Shown here: piece after piece, positions 1 to 7,846 of the stretch
Position numbering within the stretch: position 1 is the first letter of the stretch
Layout: each line of letters begins with the position of its first letter
Assembly (NCBI RefSeq): GCF_014649735.1
Contig: NZ_BMTP01000019.1
Coordinates: 1-64,000, forward strand
From: Streptomyces lavendofoliae
GTDB lineage: Bacteria > Actinomycetota > Actinomycetes > Streptomycetales > Streptomycetaceae
Direction: 5' to 3'
Length of the DNA: 64,000 nucleotides
Notes under the pieces: generated by a model
Told to the model about the DNA's origin: nothing
What the model saw: only the letters and a program-made list of their open reading frames with translations
The model's database searches: none
Position numbers and translations under genes: made by a program

Positions 1-2
1 GC

Positions 3-404
3 GGCGGCGACAACCGCTACGGCTACCCCGGCGACCCCATCAACCAATACGACCTCGACGGCAAACGCTGGGGCTGGTTGAAGAAGGCGTACCACTACGG
101 CAAGAAGGCCTACCGGTACATCCGACGCGGCGCTGGGAACCTCAACTACAAGGCCAAGGCTCATGTCGGCCGCTGGATCTCCAATCGCTACAATGGCGGG
201 CGTTCCCGGGTCTCCATCACCAACTCGAGGGGACGCTGGCACTACGACCTGTGGGGTAAGACCCACGGTGGTGTTCGTACCCCGCACAAGGTCTATCAGC
301 CGCGTAACCATCGCGCTCCCCACGGATGGGGCAAAACCGAGCGCAAGGCCCATTCCATGGGCTGGCGTGACTTGGCTCGCGTGTGGTGGCACGCACGGAG
401 GTGA
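3..404 (+). CDS. RHS/YD-repeat protein, C-terminal end with toxin tip (partial)
   Basis: The gene enters the window already open, so its 5' part is missing. The first visible residues, NRYGYPGDPINQYDLDGKR, match the conserved motif that closes the RHS core in polymorphic toxins. The roughly 110 residues after it are the variable tip: basic, rich in Arg, His, Tyr and Trp, with an HGGVRTPH motif near the middle and a His/Arg-rich end. This HGG-x-x-TPH pattern resembles the Ntox24-type toxin family, which is predicted to be a nuclease; that family assignment is from memory and tentative. The protein would be exported or delivered to a rival cell and release the tip there. A candidate immunity gene follows 5 bases after the stop. 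Confidence 0.8.
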   Translation, partial: GGDNRYGYPGDPINQYDLDGKRWGWLKKAYHYGKKAYRYIRRGAGNLNYKAKAHVGRWISNRYNGGRSRVSITNSRGRWHYDLWGKTHGGVRTPHKVYQPRNHRAPHGWGKTERKAHSMGWRDLARVWWHARR

Positions 405-409
405 AGAAG

Positions 410-769
410 GTGACGATGTTTTACGGCATGATGCCCTGGGGCATTGAGAGTGAGATCATCTACTGTCAGCAGACAGCGATAGGTGATGTCGACCTCCACA
501 ATGCTGCAGACTTCCTGGGCGCGCATGAGTCGGAGGACGGGCATATACTGACGCTCCAATTCCGCACCATGGAAGAACAGACCCCCTTCGGCATCCGATT
601 CGAGAACGTTACCGACCTCGAAATCAAGGATAAGCCGAATTACCATCCGGGAGACAAAAGCCTTTTCTACGCATTCCACAGCCTTGGTGACGGACTCTTC
701 GAGTTTGAGGCCGCTACCATGGAAGGAAAGCTCAAAGCGACAGGTGTCGTCTTCGATGTAGCCGGCTAA
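410..769 (+). CDS. Candidate immunity protein for the RHS toxin tip
   Basis: A GTG at 410 has a GGAGG ribosome site at 398-402 that lies across the end of the toxin gene, so the two are probably co-translated. GTG codons at 383 and 401 in the same frame lie before or on this ribosome site and are less likely starts. The product is about 119 residues, acidic, with no signal peptide or membrane segment, which fits a cytoplasmic immunity protein binding a basic toxin. I do not recognise a named family. The role rests on position directly behind an RHS toxin tip. A strong hairpin terminator follows at 781-820. Confidence 0.7.
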   Translation: MTMFYGMMPWGIESEIIYCQQTAIGDVDLHNAADFLGAHESEDGHILTLQFRTMEEQTPFGIRFENVTDLEIKDKPNYHPGDKSLFYAFHSLGDGLFEFEAATMEGKLKATGVVFDVAG

Positions 770-780
770 CGCTGGTCAAG

Positions 781-820
781 GAAACGCTGCGGATCGAGCA
801 ATCTCGATTCGCAGCGTTTC
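781..820 (+). terminator. Hairpin terminator after RHS toxin/immunity pair
   Basis: An 18-bp stem (GAAACGCTGCGGATCGAG with its complement, one G-T pair) closes a CAAT loop and is followed by a short T-containing stretch. Confidence 0.85.
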
Positions 821-915
821 TCGTATCTCAGTAAGGGAAACGGCACGGGGCCGGGAGGCATGCGCCACCCGGCCCCGGCTGTGCTTCGTTAGTTCTTTGG
901 ATCGGATCACACGGG

Positions 916-2676
916 TCAGATCCGGTGGACCGTGTGCAGCTTCTTCGCGTAGGTTCCCGTGCCGTCCAGGAGCGAGGCGCCGCCCAGGTCGGACATCGTG
1001 GGTCCGTTGACGGTCTTGCGGCTGGAGAGGAATCGACGCTTGCCAGCCGTGTCCTTACCCAGGTAGATGCCCACGTGGTCGACGGTGAGGGTCGGGTTGT
1101 CATCGCCCGAGTCGGCGTTGAAGAGCACCAGGTCGCCGGGTTGCAGCAGAGCCGCCGCGGGCGGGGCCGTGCCGTCGGTCGTCTGATCGATGCGTACGCC
1201 GGGCGCGTGGTTGACCATGTCCCGCGACTTGCGCGGAAGGCGGGTCTTCGAGGTGTCGGCGCCCGCTGCCATCGACACGCCCATGTGGTAGCCGTAGACC
1301 ATGCGCGTGTAGCCGGAGCAGTCGAGGTTGCCGACCTGCTTGCTGGAGGGGCCGGTGTAGGTGCCGTCGGGGAAGGTCCAGCCGACGTTCATGTATTCGT
1401 GGAAGTCGGCGCCCTCGTAGCAGTAGCCCTGCGGGTCGAGATAGCCGTACCCCGACTCGCCCAGGATCTGCTTGTCCTTGGCCGGTCCGGATCCGCTGGT
1501 CACGGTCGGGGCTCCTGCGAGGAACATCGCCGCGTAGGCCAGGACGTCCGGCGCCGTGGAGCTGGCCCAGCCGCGGATGATCTGTTCGAGCGCCGGAGTC
1601 CAGGTGCCGTCGAACGGCTCAGGGAGCACACGCACCCACTCCCCGTGCGTGACGCTCGGCGGCGTCGCCCAACTGGCGGCGCCCACCTCGAAGCGGCTGA
1701 CGAGCAGCTTGACCGGGAGGTTGGTGCAGCCGTCGTTGGCGAGCGCGCGCAGGCCGACGCGGCCCTTCCCGAAGGTGGAGTCGGTGACGTCCACGGTCCA
1801 CGCGGACGGCTCGGTGGAGGCGGAGCGCCAAGCCTTGACCTGGATGCGGGCGTCTTGGCGGCGCACCCGGATCGTCCAGTCGGTGCCCGCGGGAACTCCC
1901 GTGGCGAGGGTTAGGGCCGTGGTCAGCTGGGTGACCGTGTCGGCGACTTCTTTCTCGACACGCAGTTCGACCGCGCCGGAGGTGAGGAACGACAGTCGGG
2001 CGCGGTAGCTGTTGTGGGTGTCCTGGTAGCCGAAGGACAGGGCGTACGAGCAAGCCTGGCCGGTGGGCACTTTGTCGAACCGAGCCACGGACCGCACGTC
2101 GACGTCGGTGATTTCGTCGTCGCGCAGCGTGGCGTGGCGGCTAGCGAAGTCGGTGGTCAGCGCGATGGTGCCGGTGCCCGGCACGACGGAGTAGTCGGTG
2201 TCGGCGGGGCCGAGGGTGGACCAGCTACCGCCGCCCCAGGAGGTGCCCCAGTACTTGCGGTCGGCCACCGGCAGCGACGTGTCCGGCAGCGTGCGCTGGA
2301 AGTCGTCGACGAACGGCTTCTTGTTCTCGGTGAACGTTCGCGTCGGGCCGGGCAGGACGACGGTCCGGGCGCCGTGGGTCAGCAGGGCTACGCGCTTGCC
2401 GCCGGAGGTGACCTCGGTGCGGGCGGGAGTGCCGGAGAGGGTGGTGGCGGTGAGCGGGGTGTGCAGCGTGACGGGGGTGAAGTACGACGCATTTAGCGGG
2501 GGCAACGTCACGGAGGAACGGGCCGAGGCCATGCCGGCCGGCCCGGGGAAGGGCTCGACGGGGACAGGTGTCGGCCCGACGGCCTGGGCCGGGGTGGCGA
2601 CGAGGCCGCTCAGCGGGACGGTGGCAGCGGAGGCTGCGAAGAGCGCGAGAAGGCTGCGCCGTGAAGTGTGGGACAT
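916..2676 (-). CDS. Secreted NlpC/P60-like protein with Tat-type signal
   Basis: The product is 586 residues. It starts MSHTSRRSLLALFAASAATV with a twin Arg and an AQA cleavage site near residue 32, a Tat-like or Sec export signal. Residues about 100-340 look like a beta-rich jelly-roll (laminin-G or DUF1080-type) domain. The last about 170 residues form an NlpC/P60 cysteine peptidase domain, with the nucleophile in LDCSGYTRMVY and the His in VDHVGIYLG. Such domains cut peptide cross-links in cell wall peptidoglycan. The ATG at 2676 is placed exactly before the signal peptide. It is divergent from the amidase at 2989, so a promoter for each must lie in the 312 bases between. Confidence 0.85.
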   Translation of the reverse strand: MSHTSRRSLLALFAASAATVPLSGLVATPAQAVGPTPVPVEPFPGPAGMASARSSVTLPPLNASYFTPVTLHTPLTATTLSGTPARTEVTSGGKRVALLTHGARTVVLPGPTRTFTENKKPFVDDFQRTLPDTSLPVADRKYWGTSWGGGSWSTLGPADTDYSVVPGTGTIALTTDFASRHATLRDDEITDVDVRSVARFDKVPTGQACSYALSFGYQDTHNSYRARLSFLTSGAVELRVEKEVADTVTQLTTALTLATGVPAGTDWTIRVRRQDARIQVKAWRSASTEPSAWTVDVTDSTFGKGRVGLRALANDGCTNLPVKLLVSRFEVGAASWATPPSVTHGEWVRVLPEPFDGTWTPALEQIIRGWASSTAPDVLAYAAMFLAGAPTVTSGSGPAKDKQILGESGYGYLDPQGYCYEGADFHEYMNVGWTFPDGTYTGPSSKQVGNLDCSGYTRMVYGYHMGVSMAAGADTSKTRLPRKSRDMVNHAPGVRIDQTTDGTAPPAAALLQPGDLVLFNADSGDDNPTLTVDHVGIYLGKDTAGKRRFLSSRKTVNGPTMSDLGGASLLDGTGTYAKKLHTVHRI

Positions 2677-2988
2677 GAGGTCATGATCCGTGCAGGTCCG
2701 GTGAAGGTGATCATCACCCCTGGCCCAAGCCCGTTCTCGTACCGCGCGCGCAGTGTGCCCCTGTTTGCGGGTCTTGCATGACTGATAACCGCCTTGACTC
2801 TCATTGCCACAGGAAAGGAACCGCCGGGCTCCTTGCCCGTCACCGCCTCGTGGACGAGACCAGAGGGCTCACCTGAATGGGCCGCAGGCCCGTCAGAGCC
2901 CCTGTGACCAGGGGATGTACATTCTGTAATGGACGCAGCCCGCACGTGTACGCCGGTTGCCGAACAAGGCGTTGAAGGGGCGGGCTGC
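2677..2988. promoter_or_regulatory. Divergent intergenic region of NlpC/P60 and amidase genes
   Basis: About 310 bases with no gene that I can support. It must hold the promoters of the two divergent cell-wall hydrolase genes. I see no clear -10/-35 pair or palindrome. Confidence 0.4.
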
Positions 2989-5289
2989 ATGGAGCGGCGA
3001 CGGATATGGGGAGCAGCGGCCACCGCAGTGGCCGTACTGGCAGGAGTGCTGGCTTCCCAGGCGATAACTGGCCACACTGACGGCCACTCTTCCGCAGACG
3101 GAAAGCCGGGGCCCGTGAAGTCCGAGGCGCGGACCGCCCAGTTGCAGACCAGTGGCGACGGGAGCAGCGCGGTGCTGGGGCAACGCGACACCAAGCCGTT
3201 CAGCATGCTGGGGGTGACGTGGACCGATCCGGCGGCGAAGGTAACGGGTGCGATCGAGGCACGCACGCGTGATGTGCAGTCGGGGGAGTGGTCGAAGTGG
3301 CTGCGCTTGGACGGGGACAGCGGCCAGGGGGAACGTGCTGCCGTACGCGGCGGCACCGAGCCCGCGTGGGTCGGGCCTTCCGACGGCGTTGAGGTACGGG
3401 TGCACTCGGGCGGTCAGTCCTCTTCCACGCTCCCTGCCGGGTTGCGCCTGGACATGATTGATCCGGGCACTGGCGGTGGGGCGGCCATAGGACCTGCGGC
3501 GTACGCCATCGAAGAGTCCGCCGAGCCGTCCTCTTCGTCGGTGCCCGAGCCCACAGAGCTCGAGACCACCGCACCGGAGCAGCCCGCCACAACGGCACCG
3601 GAACTCACGCCGACGGAGGAGCTGCCGACTGAGCCTTCGGCGAGCGAGTCGCCAACTGCTACCGAGACCTCCCAGGAGCCGAGCCCGACACCGCCCACGA
3701 CGGCCGCGCCGTCGCCGAGTACGAGTTCCGCACCTACGGCGACGGTTCCGCCGGCACCCTCCTCCACCGCTCCGCGGCCGCCGGTCGTCTCGCGTGCGGA
3801 CTGGGGTGCGGATGAGTCAATCAGCCCGGAGGAGCCTGGTTACCTGCCGGGCGGCAAGATCAAGGCGGTGGTCGTCCACCACACTGCCGAGTCCAACAGC
3901 TACAGCTGCGAGCAGGCGCCCGCCCTCGTACGTGGCATCTACGCTTACCACGTCAAGCAGCTCGGTTGGAAAGACCTCGGCTACAACTTCCTGGTCGACA
4001 AGTGCGGCACCGTCTACGAGGGCCGCAAGGGAGGCGTTGACCAGCCTGTTCAGGGCGCGCATGCCTACGGTTTCAACGCTGAGACGACCGGCATCTCGGT
4101 GCTGGGCACCTACACCGACGTGGCCCCCTCGCAGGCAGCCATGATGTCCGTTGCCAAGGTCGCCGCCTGGAAGCTCGGACAGTACGGCGTCGACCCGGCG
4201 AGCACCGCAACCCTCACCGCAGGCGACTCCGGCCGCAGCTACTCCGGCAAGACCTGGTCCAAGGGCGCACATCTGGCGTTCCCCGCCATTCACGGCCACC
4301 GCGACGGCTACAACACCCAGTGCCCCGGCAACGCCTTCTACGGGCAGCTGGGGACCATCCGCTCCTGGGCGGCCGGACCGGTCACTGGCTTGGCGATCAA
4401 GTCCGTCACAGGCGCCGGACTGTCCGGCACGACGTACTACACCAAGGCTGACGTCACCGTGAACTGGTCGGCCACCACCCCCGCCTCCCTGATCAAGCAG
4501 TACGAGCTGCTGGTCGACGGCAAACCGGTAGTCACCACGGCGGCAACCGCCACGTCGGCCAAGACCACCCTCACCATCGGCAGGCACACGGTCGCCGTAC
4601 GCGCCACGCACCAGTCCGGCAAGCAGACCACGAGCGCCGCCGCGACCGTCGTCGCGGAGACCAGTGCCCCCTCCTTCACCACAAAGCCTTCCCTGGCCCT
4701 GCGGGCCGGCACCGTGGACACCTCCGCCGTGCCGGTGACATTGAGCTGGAAGGCGACCGATGGTGCGGCCCTGAAGGAGACCAGACTCACCACGCCCCTG
4801 GCCAAGGCTTATGGCCCCACGCTCACCAGCGCGAGTCATACCGCCAAGTCCGCCACCACGACGGCATGGAACATGACCGCCTATGACGTCGCCGGCAACA
4901 CAGCCGCCGCCTCCGCGGCCGGCACGCCAGTGATCCTCCAGGAGACCGCAGCGGTCAAGTCCGGCACGTGGAGCACCAAGTCCTCCACCAGCTACCTGGG
5001 TGGCAAGTCCTTCTCGAGCTCCACCACGAACGCGTCGCTCACCTGGACCTTCACCGGACGTTCCGCCGCGTGGGTGGTCTCCCGGGCCTCCACCTCCGGC
5101 CAGGCCCACGTGTACGTCGACGGAGTCAAGGCGGCGACGCTCGACCTGAAGTCCGCCACCACGAAGTTCCGCGACGCCATTTGGACCAAGACATGGGCCA
5201 CCTCGGCGAAGCACACGGTCAAGATCGTCATTGTGGGCACCGCCGGCAGGCCGGCCGTCACAACCGACGGCATCGTCTACCTCAAGTAG
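2989..5289 (+). CDS. Secreted PGRP-type N-acetylmuramoyl-L-alanine amidase
   Basis: I chose the ATG at 2989, with AAGGGG 8 bases upstream, because it places a signal/anchor segment (RRIWGAAATAVAVLAGVLAS) at the N-terminus. The 766-residue product has a lectin-like region, then a Pro/Thr/Ser/Glu-rich linker at about 190-280, then an amidase_2/PGRP domain at about 285-470. Zinc ligands are visible as His in VVVHHTAESN and AIHGHRDG, and Cys in NTQCPGNAFY. The C-terminal 300 residues look like tandem Ig-like or bacterial adhesion domains. The enzyme should cut between MurNAc and L-Ala in peptidoglycan outside the cell. Two hairpins close the transcript. Confidence 0.9.
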   Translation: MERRRIWGAAATAVAVLAGVLASQAITGHTDGHSSADGKPGPVKSEARTAQLQTSGDGSSAVLGQRDTKPFSMLGVTWTDPAAKVTGAIEARTRDVQSGEWSKWLRLDGDSGQGERAAVRGGTEPAWVGPSDGVEVRVHSGGQSSSTLPAGLRLDMIDPGTGGGAAIGPAAYAIEESAEPSSSSVPEPTELETTAPEQPATTAPELTPTEELPTEPSASESPTATETSQEPSPTPPTTAAPSPSTSSAPTATVPPAPSSTAPRPPVVSRADWGADESISPEEPGYLPGGKIKAVVVHHTAESNSYSCEQAPALVRGIYAYHVKQLGWKDLGYNFLVDKCGTVYEGRKGGVDQPVQGAHAYGFNAETTGISVLGTYTDVAPSQAAMMSVAKVAAWKLGQYGVDPASTATLTAGDSGRSYSGKTWSKGAHLAFPAIHGHRDGYNTQCPGNAFYGQLGTIRSWAAGPVTGLAIKSVTGAGLSGTTYYTKADVTVNWSATTPASLIKQYELLVDGKPVVTTAATATSAKTTLTIGRHTVAVRATHQSGKQTTSAAATVVAETSAPSFTTKPSLALRAGTVDTSAVPVTLSWKATDGAALKETRLTTPLAKAYGPTLTSASHTAKSATTTAWNMTAYDVAGNTAAASAAGTPVILQETAAVKSGTWSTKSSTSYLGGKSFSSSTTNASLTWTFTGRSAAWVVSRASTSGQAHVYVDGVKAATLDLKSATTKFRDAIWTKTWATSAKHTVKIVIVGTAGRPAVTTDGIVYLK

Positions 5290-5406
5290 CACCCAGGAAC
5301 GCCGGGAGATTTCGGCAGGCACCCGTCGCCGCCGACCCTCCCAGCTCTGCCGCGGACAACGACCAGCTTGCGAAGGCAGAAGACGTCTCGCCCGCCAATA
5401 GATGGA

Positions 5407-5434
5407 GGGCGGGGACCACTCGCGGTCCCCGCCC
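5407..5434. terminator. Hairpin terminator
   Basis: An 11-bp stem GGGCGGGGACC/GGTCCCCGCCC with a 6-base loop lies between two convergent genes. Confidence 0.75.
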
Positions 5435-5460
5435 GGAATCTTCACCCAGCTGAAAAGCAT

Positions 5461-5501
5461 GCGGCCCTGGTACTAGGTTTCCCCTGGCGCCAGGGCCGCT
5501 C
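5461..5501. terminator. Second hairpin between convergent genes
   Basis: GCGGCCCTGG pairs with CCAGGGCCGC around a 21-base loop. It probably terminates the minus-strand DUF1906 gene and read-through from the amidase gene. Confidence 0.6.
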
Positions 5502-5534
5502 TGTGTCCCTCACCGGCACCCGAGCCGGAGCGGA

Positions 5535-6380
5535 TTACTTGGCGATAATCGCCACGGGGGCGTCCCAGTCGTTTCGGTCGACCGTGAGAGTCACCCCGCC
5601 GATGGTCTCCTTGCGATTGGCGGAGTACTGGTGGGCACGGCGGTGACCGGTCCACAGCGTCGGGCTCCATGCCCAGTCACGCGTGGTTGTCCGGACGTCA
5701 TTCCAGTGGGCGTACCACAGAATGTCCGGCATATCGGTACGATCCTGGGCCGTGGCGACAGCGTGCGCACTCGTGGACTTGAAGCCGTAGTAGCCGGCCC
5801 AGTAGCCCTTGGCGTGCACAGCCCTGTTCCAGGCGCGGACGTATGTGAGAACCGCGCTGTTGCAGCCGCTGTTGTTAATGTCGTACGGCTCCATGTCCAG
5901 GTAGAGCGGGCTCCCGGGCTTCATGCCCAGCGCGCTGGCCTTCGCTACGGCGTCCGCCCCGTTTGCCGCGCCCTGGGAAGCGGCGGTCGACGCCACGATC
6001 TTCTCGGGGCTGCGACCGGTCTGGCACGGCGGCTGCGCGCCGACGTACAGCGGAATCAGCTTCCAGCCCGATGCGGAGACCGACTTCACCCACGACGGCG
6101 TCAGCTGCGGCTGGGCGCATCCCCGGTTCTTCCCGCCTATGTACACGGCGGCCGCCCCGTAGAAGGACGACGTCTTCCATGCCTTCATGGCGGACAGAGA
6201 CGGGGCTGTGCACGTGTCGAAGGCCCGGCCTGAGTAGAGCGTTGGAGCGGGCAGCTTAGAAGCCGCAGTCGTCGTGGTGGATACGGCATTCGCGGTTAGC
6301 GCGCCGCCTGCGGCGACGGTGACGCCGGCAGCAGCCCAGGCAATTATGCGCTTCCGCTTCGACATGCGGTGTTTAGACAT
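5535..6380 (-). CDS. Secreted DUF1906 (Rv2525c-like glycoside hydrolase fold) protein
   Basis: The product is 281 residues when read from the ATG at 6380 (MSKHRMSKRKRIIAWAAAG). An in-frame extension upstream lacks a ribosome site. Residues about 10-40 form a signal peptide ending near ANA. The mature part carries the DUF1906 pattern: GRAFDTCTAPS at the start of the barrel, then YIGGKNRGCAQ, a LYLDMEPYD segment containing the acidic residues, and a C-terminal WDAP stretch. DUF1906 proteins have a TIM barrel like glycoside hydrolase 25 but no proven substrate in most cases. A role at the cell envelope is inferred. Confidence 0.8.
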   Translation of the reverse strand: MSKHRMSKRKRIIAWAAAGVTVAAGGALTANAVSTTTTAASKLPAPTLYSGRAFDTCTAPSLSAMKAWKTSSFYGAAAVYIGGKNRGCAQPQLTPSWVKSVSASGWKLIPLYVGAQPPCQTGRSPEKIVASTAASQGAANGADAVAKASALGMKPGSPLYLDMEPYDINNSGCNSAVLTYVRAWNRAVHAKGYWAGYYGFKSTSAHAVATAQDRTDMPDILWYAHWNDVRTTTRDWAWSPTLWTGHRRAHQYSANRKETIGGVTLTVDRNDWDAPVAIIAK

Positions 6381-6810
6381 GTACGGGGGATTCCTCACTG
6401 GAGAGCTGGTCAGGCGAAGACCGCCTGTTCCGTGGGGTGGACCACACGGTGGGCGCTGATGCACTGGCCTGCCGGCCGATGAGGCTTCGCTACGCGGACC
6501 CTTGGCCTGGACCTGACAGACAGCCAGATGGTACTCGAGGTCTGCAATCCCTCCGTGAGCGGAGTAGTGGTTCAGTCAAGATCAGCCGATTCCGAAGCTC
6601 TCAAAGCCGCCCGGACGGTCAACCCGGCCCAGTTGGTGGTGCTTCCGGGAGGCCGACCTACCCGTCTCGTGCGGGCTTTCGCGATGACTGAAACGGCACA
6701 CCCACGCCGTCGAACACGATCGACCGGACAAGACTCGGCCGACCGGTGAGCGTGGGCGTCTTACTGTGTGAGGACACTGCCCTCCTGTCGTTCAGCAAGG
6801 AGCATGAAGC
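6381..6810. other. Non-coding gap between divergent genes
   Basis: About 430 bases without a gene I can support. Open frames here have no ribosome site and no recognisable protein. Promoters for the DUF1906 gene (minus) and the SUKH gene (plus) are expected here. Confidence 0.4.
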
Positions 6811-7776
6811 GTGATCGTGGATATTGCCCCGCACGTGCGAGAAGCCGCTGCCCAGTTCGGGGCCGGTGCTCCCTACGCTGTGAAAGTTGTGGCGGGCCAG
6901 CTGGCGGAGAACCCGGGTATGGGCCAGCCCTCCGGTCTGCCCGGCATCTTCACCGTGACGGTCGAAGGCGACCTGTTCGAGGACTGCCCGGCCCTGGCCA
7001 TCGGCTACGCCCGGGAGCCCGAGCGGATCGAGATCCGGTACCTGAACTTAGCCGGGCCCGCAACACCGGCCGAGCCCTCCGAGACCGTCGGACAGGACCA
7101 GGACCAGGACCAGGAACAGGAACAGGAACAGGACGACGATCCTGGCAGTCTCGCGGTGACCGTACGGGAGGTCGCCGATGCCTGGCAGCGCATCACCGGC
7201 TGGCTTCAGCGCAATGCGCCCAACTCGCATGCCGCGCTCCGTGAGGGCGCCAGCGCCGCCGCGATCGCCGCCCTGGAACAGGACCTCACCATTCGGATAC
7301 CCGCCGACTTGCGTTCCCTGTGGCTCCTTGCCGCAGGCGACGACGGGGTCGACGGAGCAGGGTGTCTGCCCGGTAACCAGGCCCTGATGACCCTGGGGGC
7401 CGTAGCTGCCTTCTACCGGCAGCAAATGAACTCCCAGGCCCACCAGGACACCCTCAACGCTCACCGCCCCGAATACGACCGGATCACCGTGTGGAAGCCC
7501 AGCTGGATCCCGGTTGCCGCTGTGGGCGTCGCTGACCGTACCTCGGGCCTGTACCTGGACGCCGCGACCGGATACCTGGGCCGCTGGTCCCGCTACAACG
7601 AAGGCCCCGGCGAAGAGCTCGACACTCTGGTCACCTACTTGGAAGAGATGGCCGACATGCTTGCAGCGCCAGCGCTGGCCACGCGGGACAAGCCCGGTTT
7701 GGTCGGTGGGGCGCTGGTGTGGGGGAGCAGGCTCGATCCCGCAGTGGAGGATCAGTGGCAGCCTCTGATCGGCTGA
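6811..7776 (+). CDS. SUKH (SMI1/KNR4-like) family protein, likely immunity
   Basis: The GTG at 6811 has AAGGAGC 9 bases upstream. The product is 321 residues in two parts. The first 85 residues are of unknown fold. An acidic linker made only of Asp/Glu/Gln repeats follows (encoded at 7093-7134). Residues about 125-290 form an SMI1/KNR4 domain: AWQRITGWLQRN, the LEQDLTIRIPADLRSLWLLA segment, and a late YNEGPGEELDTLV. SUKH proteins are common immunity proteins against nuclease toxins. Its convergent neighbour encodes a NucA/NucB-type nuclease, which makes an immunity role plausible but unproven. Confidence 0.75.
   Translation: MIVDIAPHVREAAAQFGAGAPYAVKVVAGQLAENPGMGQPSGLPGIFTVTVEGDLFEDCPALAIGYAREPERIEIRYLNLAGPATPAEPSETVGQDQDQDQEQEQEQDDDPGSLAVTVREVADAWQRITGWLQRNAPNSHAALREGASAAAIAALEQDLTIRIPADLRSLWLLAAGDDGVDGAGCLPGNQALMTLGAVAAFYRQQMNSQAHQDTLNAHRPEYDRITVWKPSWIPVAAVGVADRTSGLYLDAATGYLGRWSRYNEGPGEELDTLVTYLEEMADMLAAPALATRDKPGLVGGALVWGSRLDPAVEDQWQPLIG
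7093..7134 (+). repeat. In-gene hexanucleotide repeat (CAG-GAC / CAG-GAA)
   Basis: Seven tandem CAG-GAN units encode a Gln-Asp/Glu linker. Slippage here would change linker length by two residues per unit without shifting the frame. Confidence 0.85.
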
Positions 7777-7785
7777 CCACGTGAG

Positions 7786-7816
7786 AAGGGGGCCGGCCCT
7801 GTGGGCCGGCCCCCTT
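7786..7816. terminator. Bidirectional terminator
   Basis: A perfect 14-bp stem AAGGGGGCCGGCCC with a TGT loop separates the convergent SUKH and nuclease genes. Confidence 0.85.
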
Positions 7817-7846
7817 ACTGCTTCCCCTGTTGCCGGGCGGGTTTTG

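Noticed and set aside
3817..5460. A long minus-strand open frame opposite the amidase gene
   Set aside because: The plus strand encodes clear amidase motifs; the minus frame is Gly/Arg-rich shadow.
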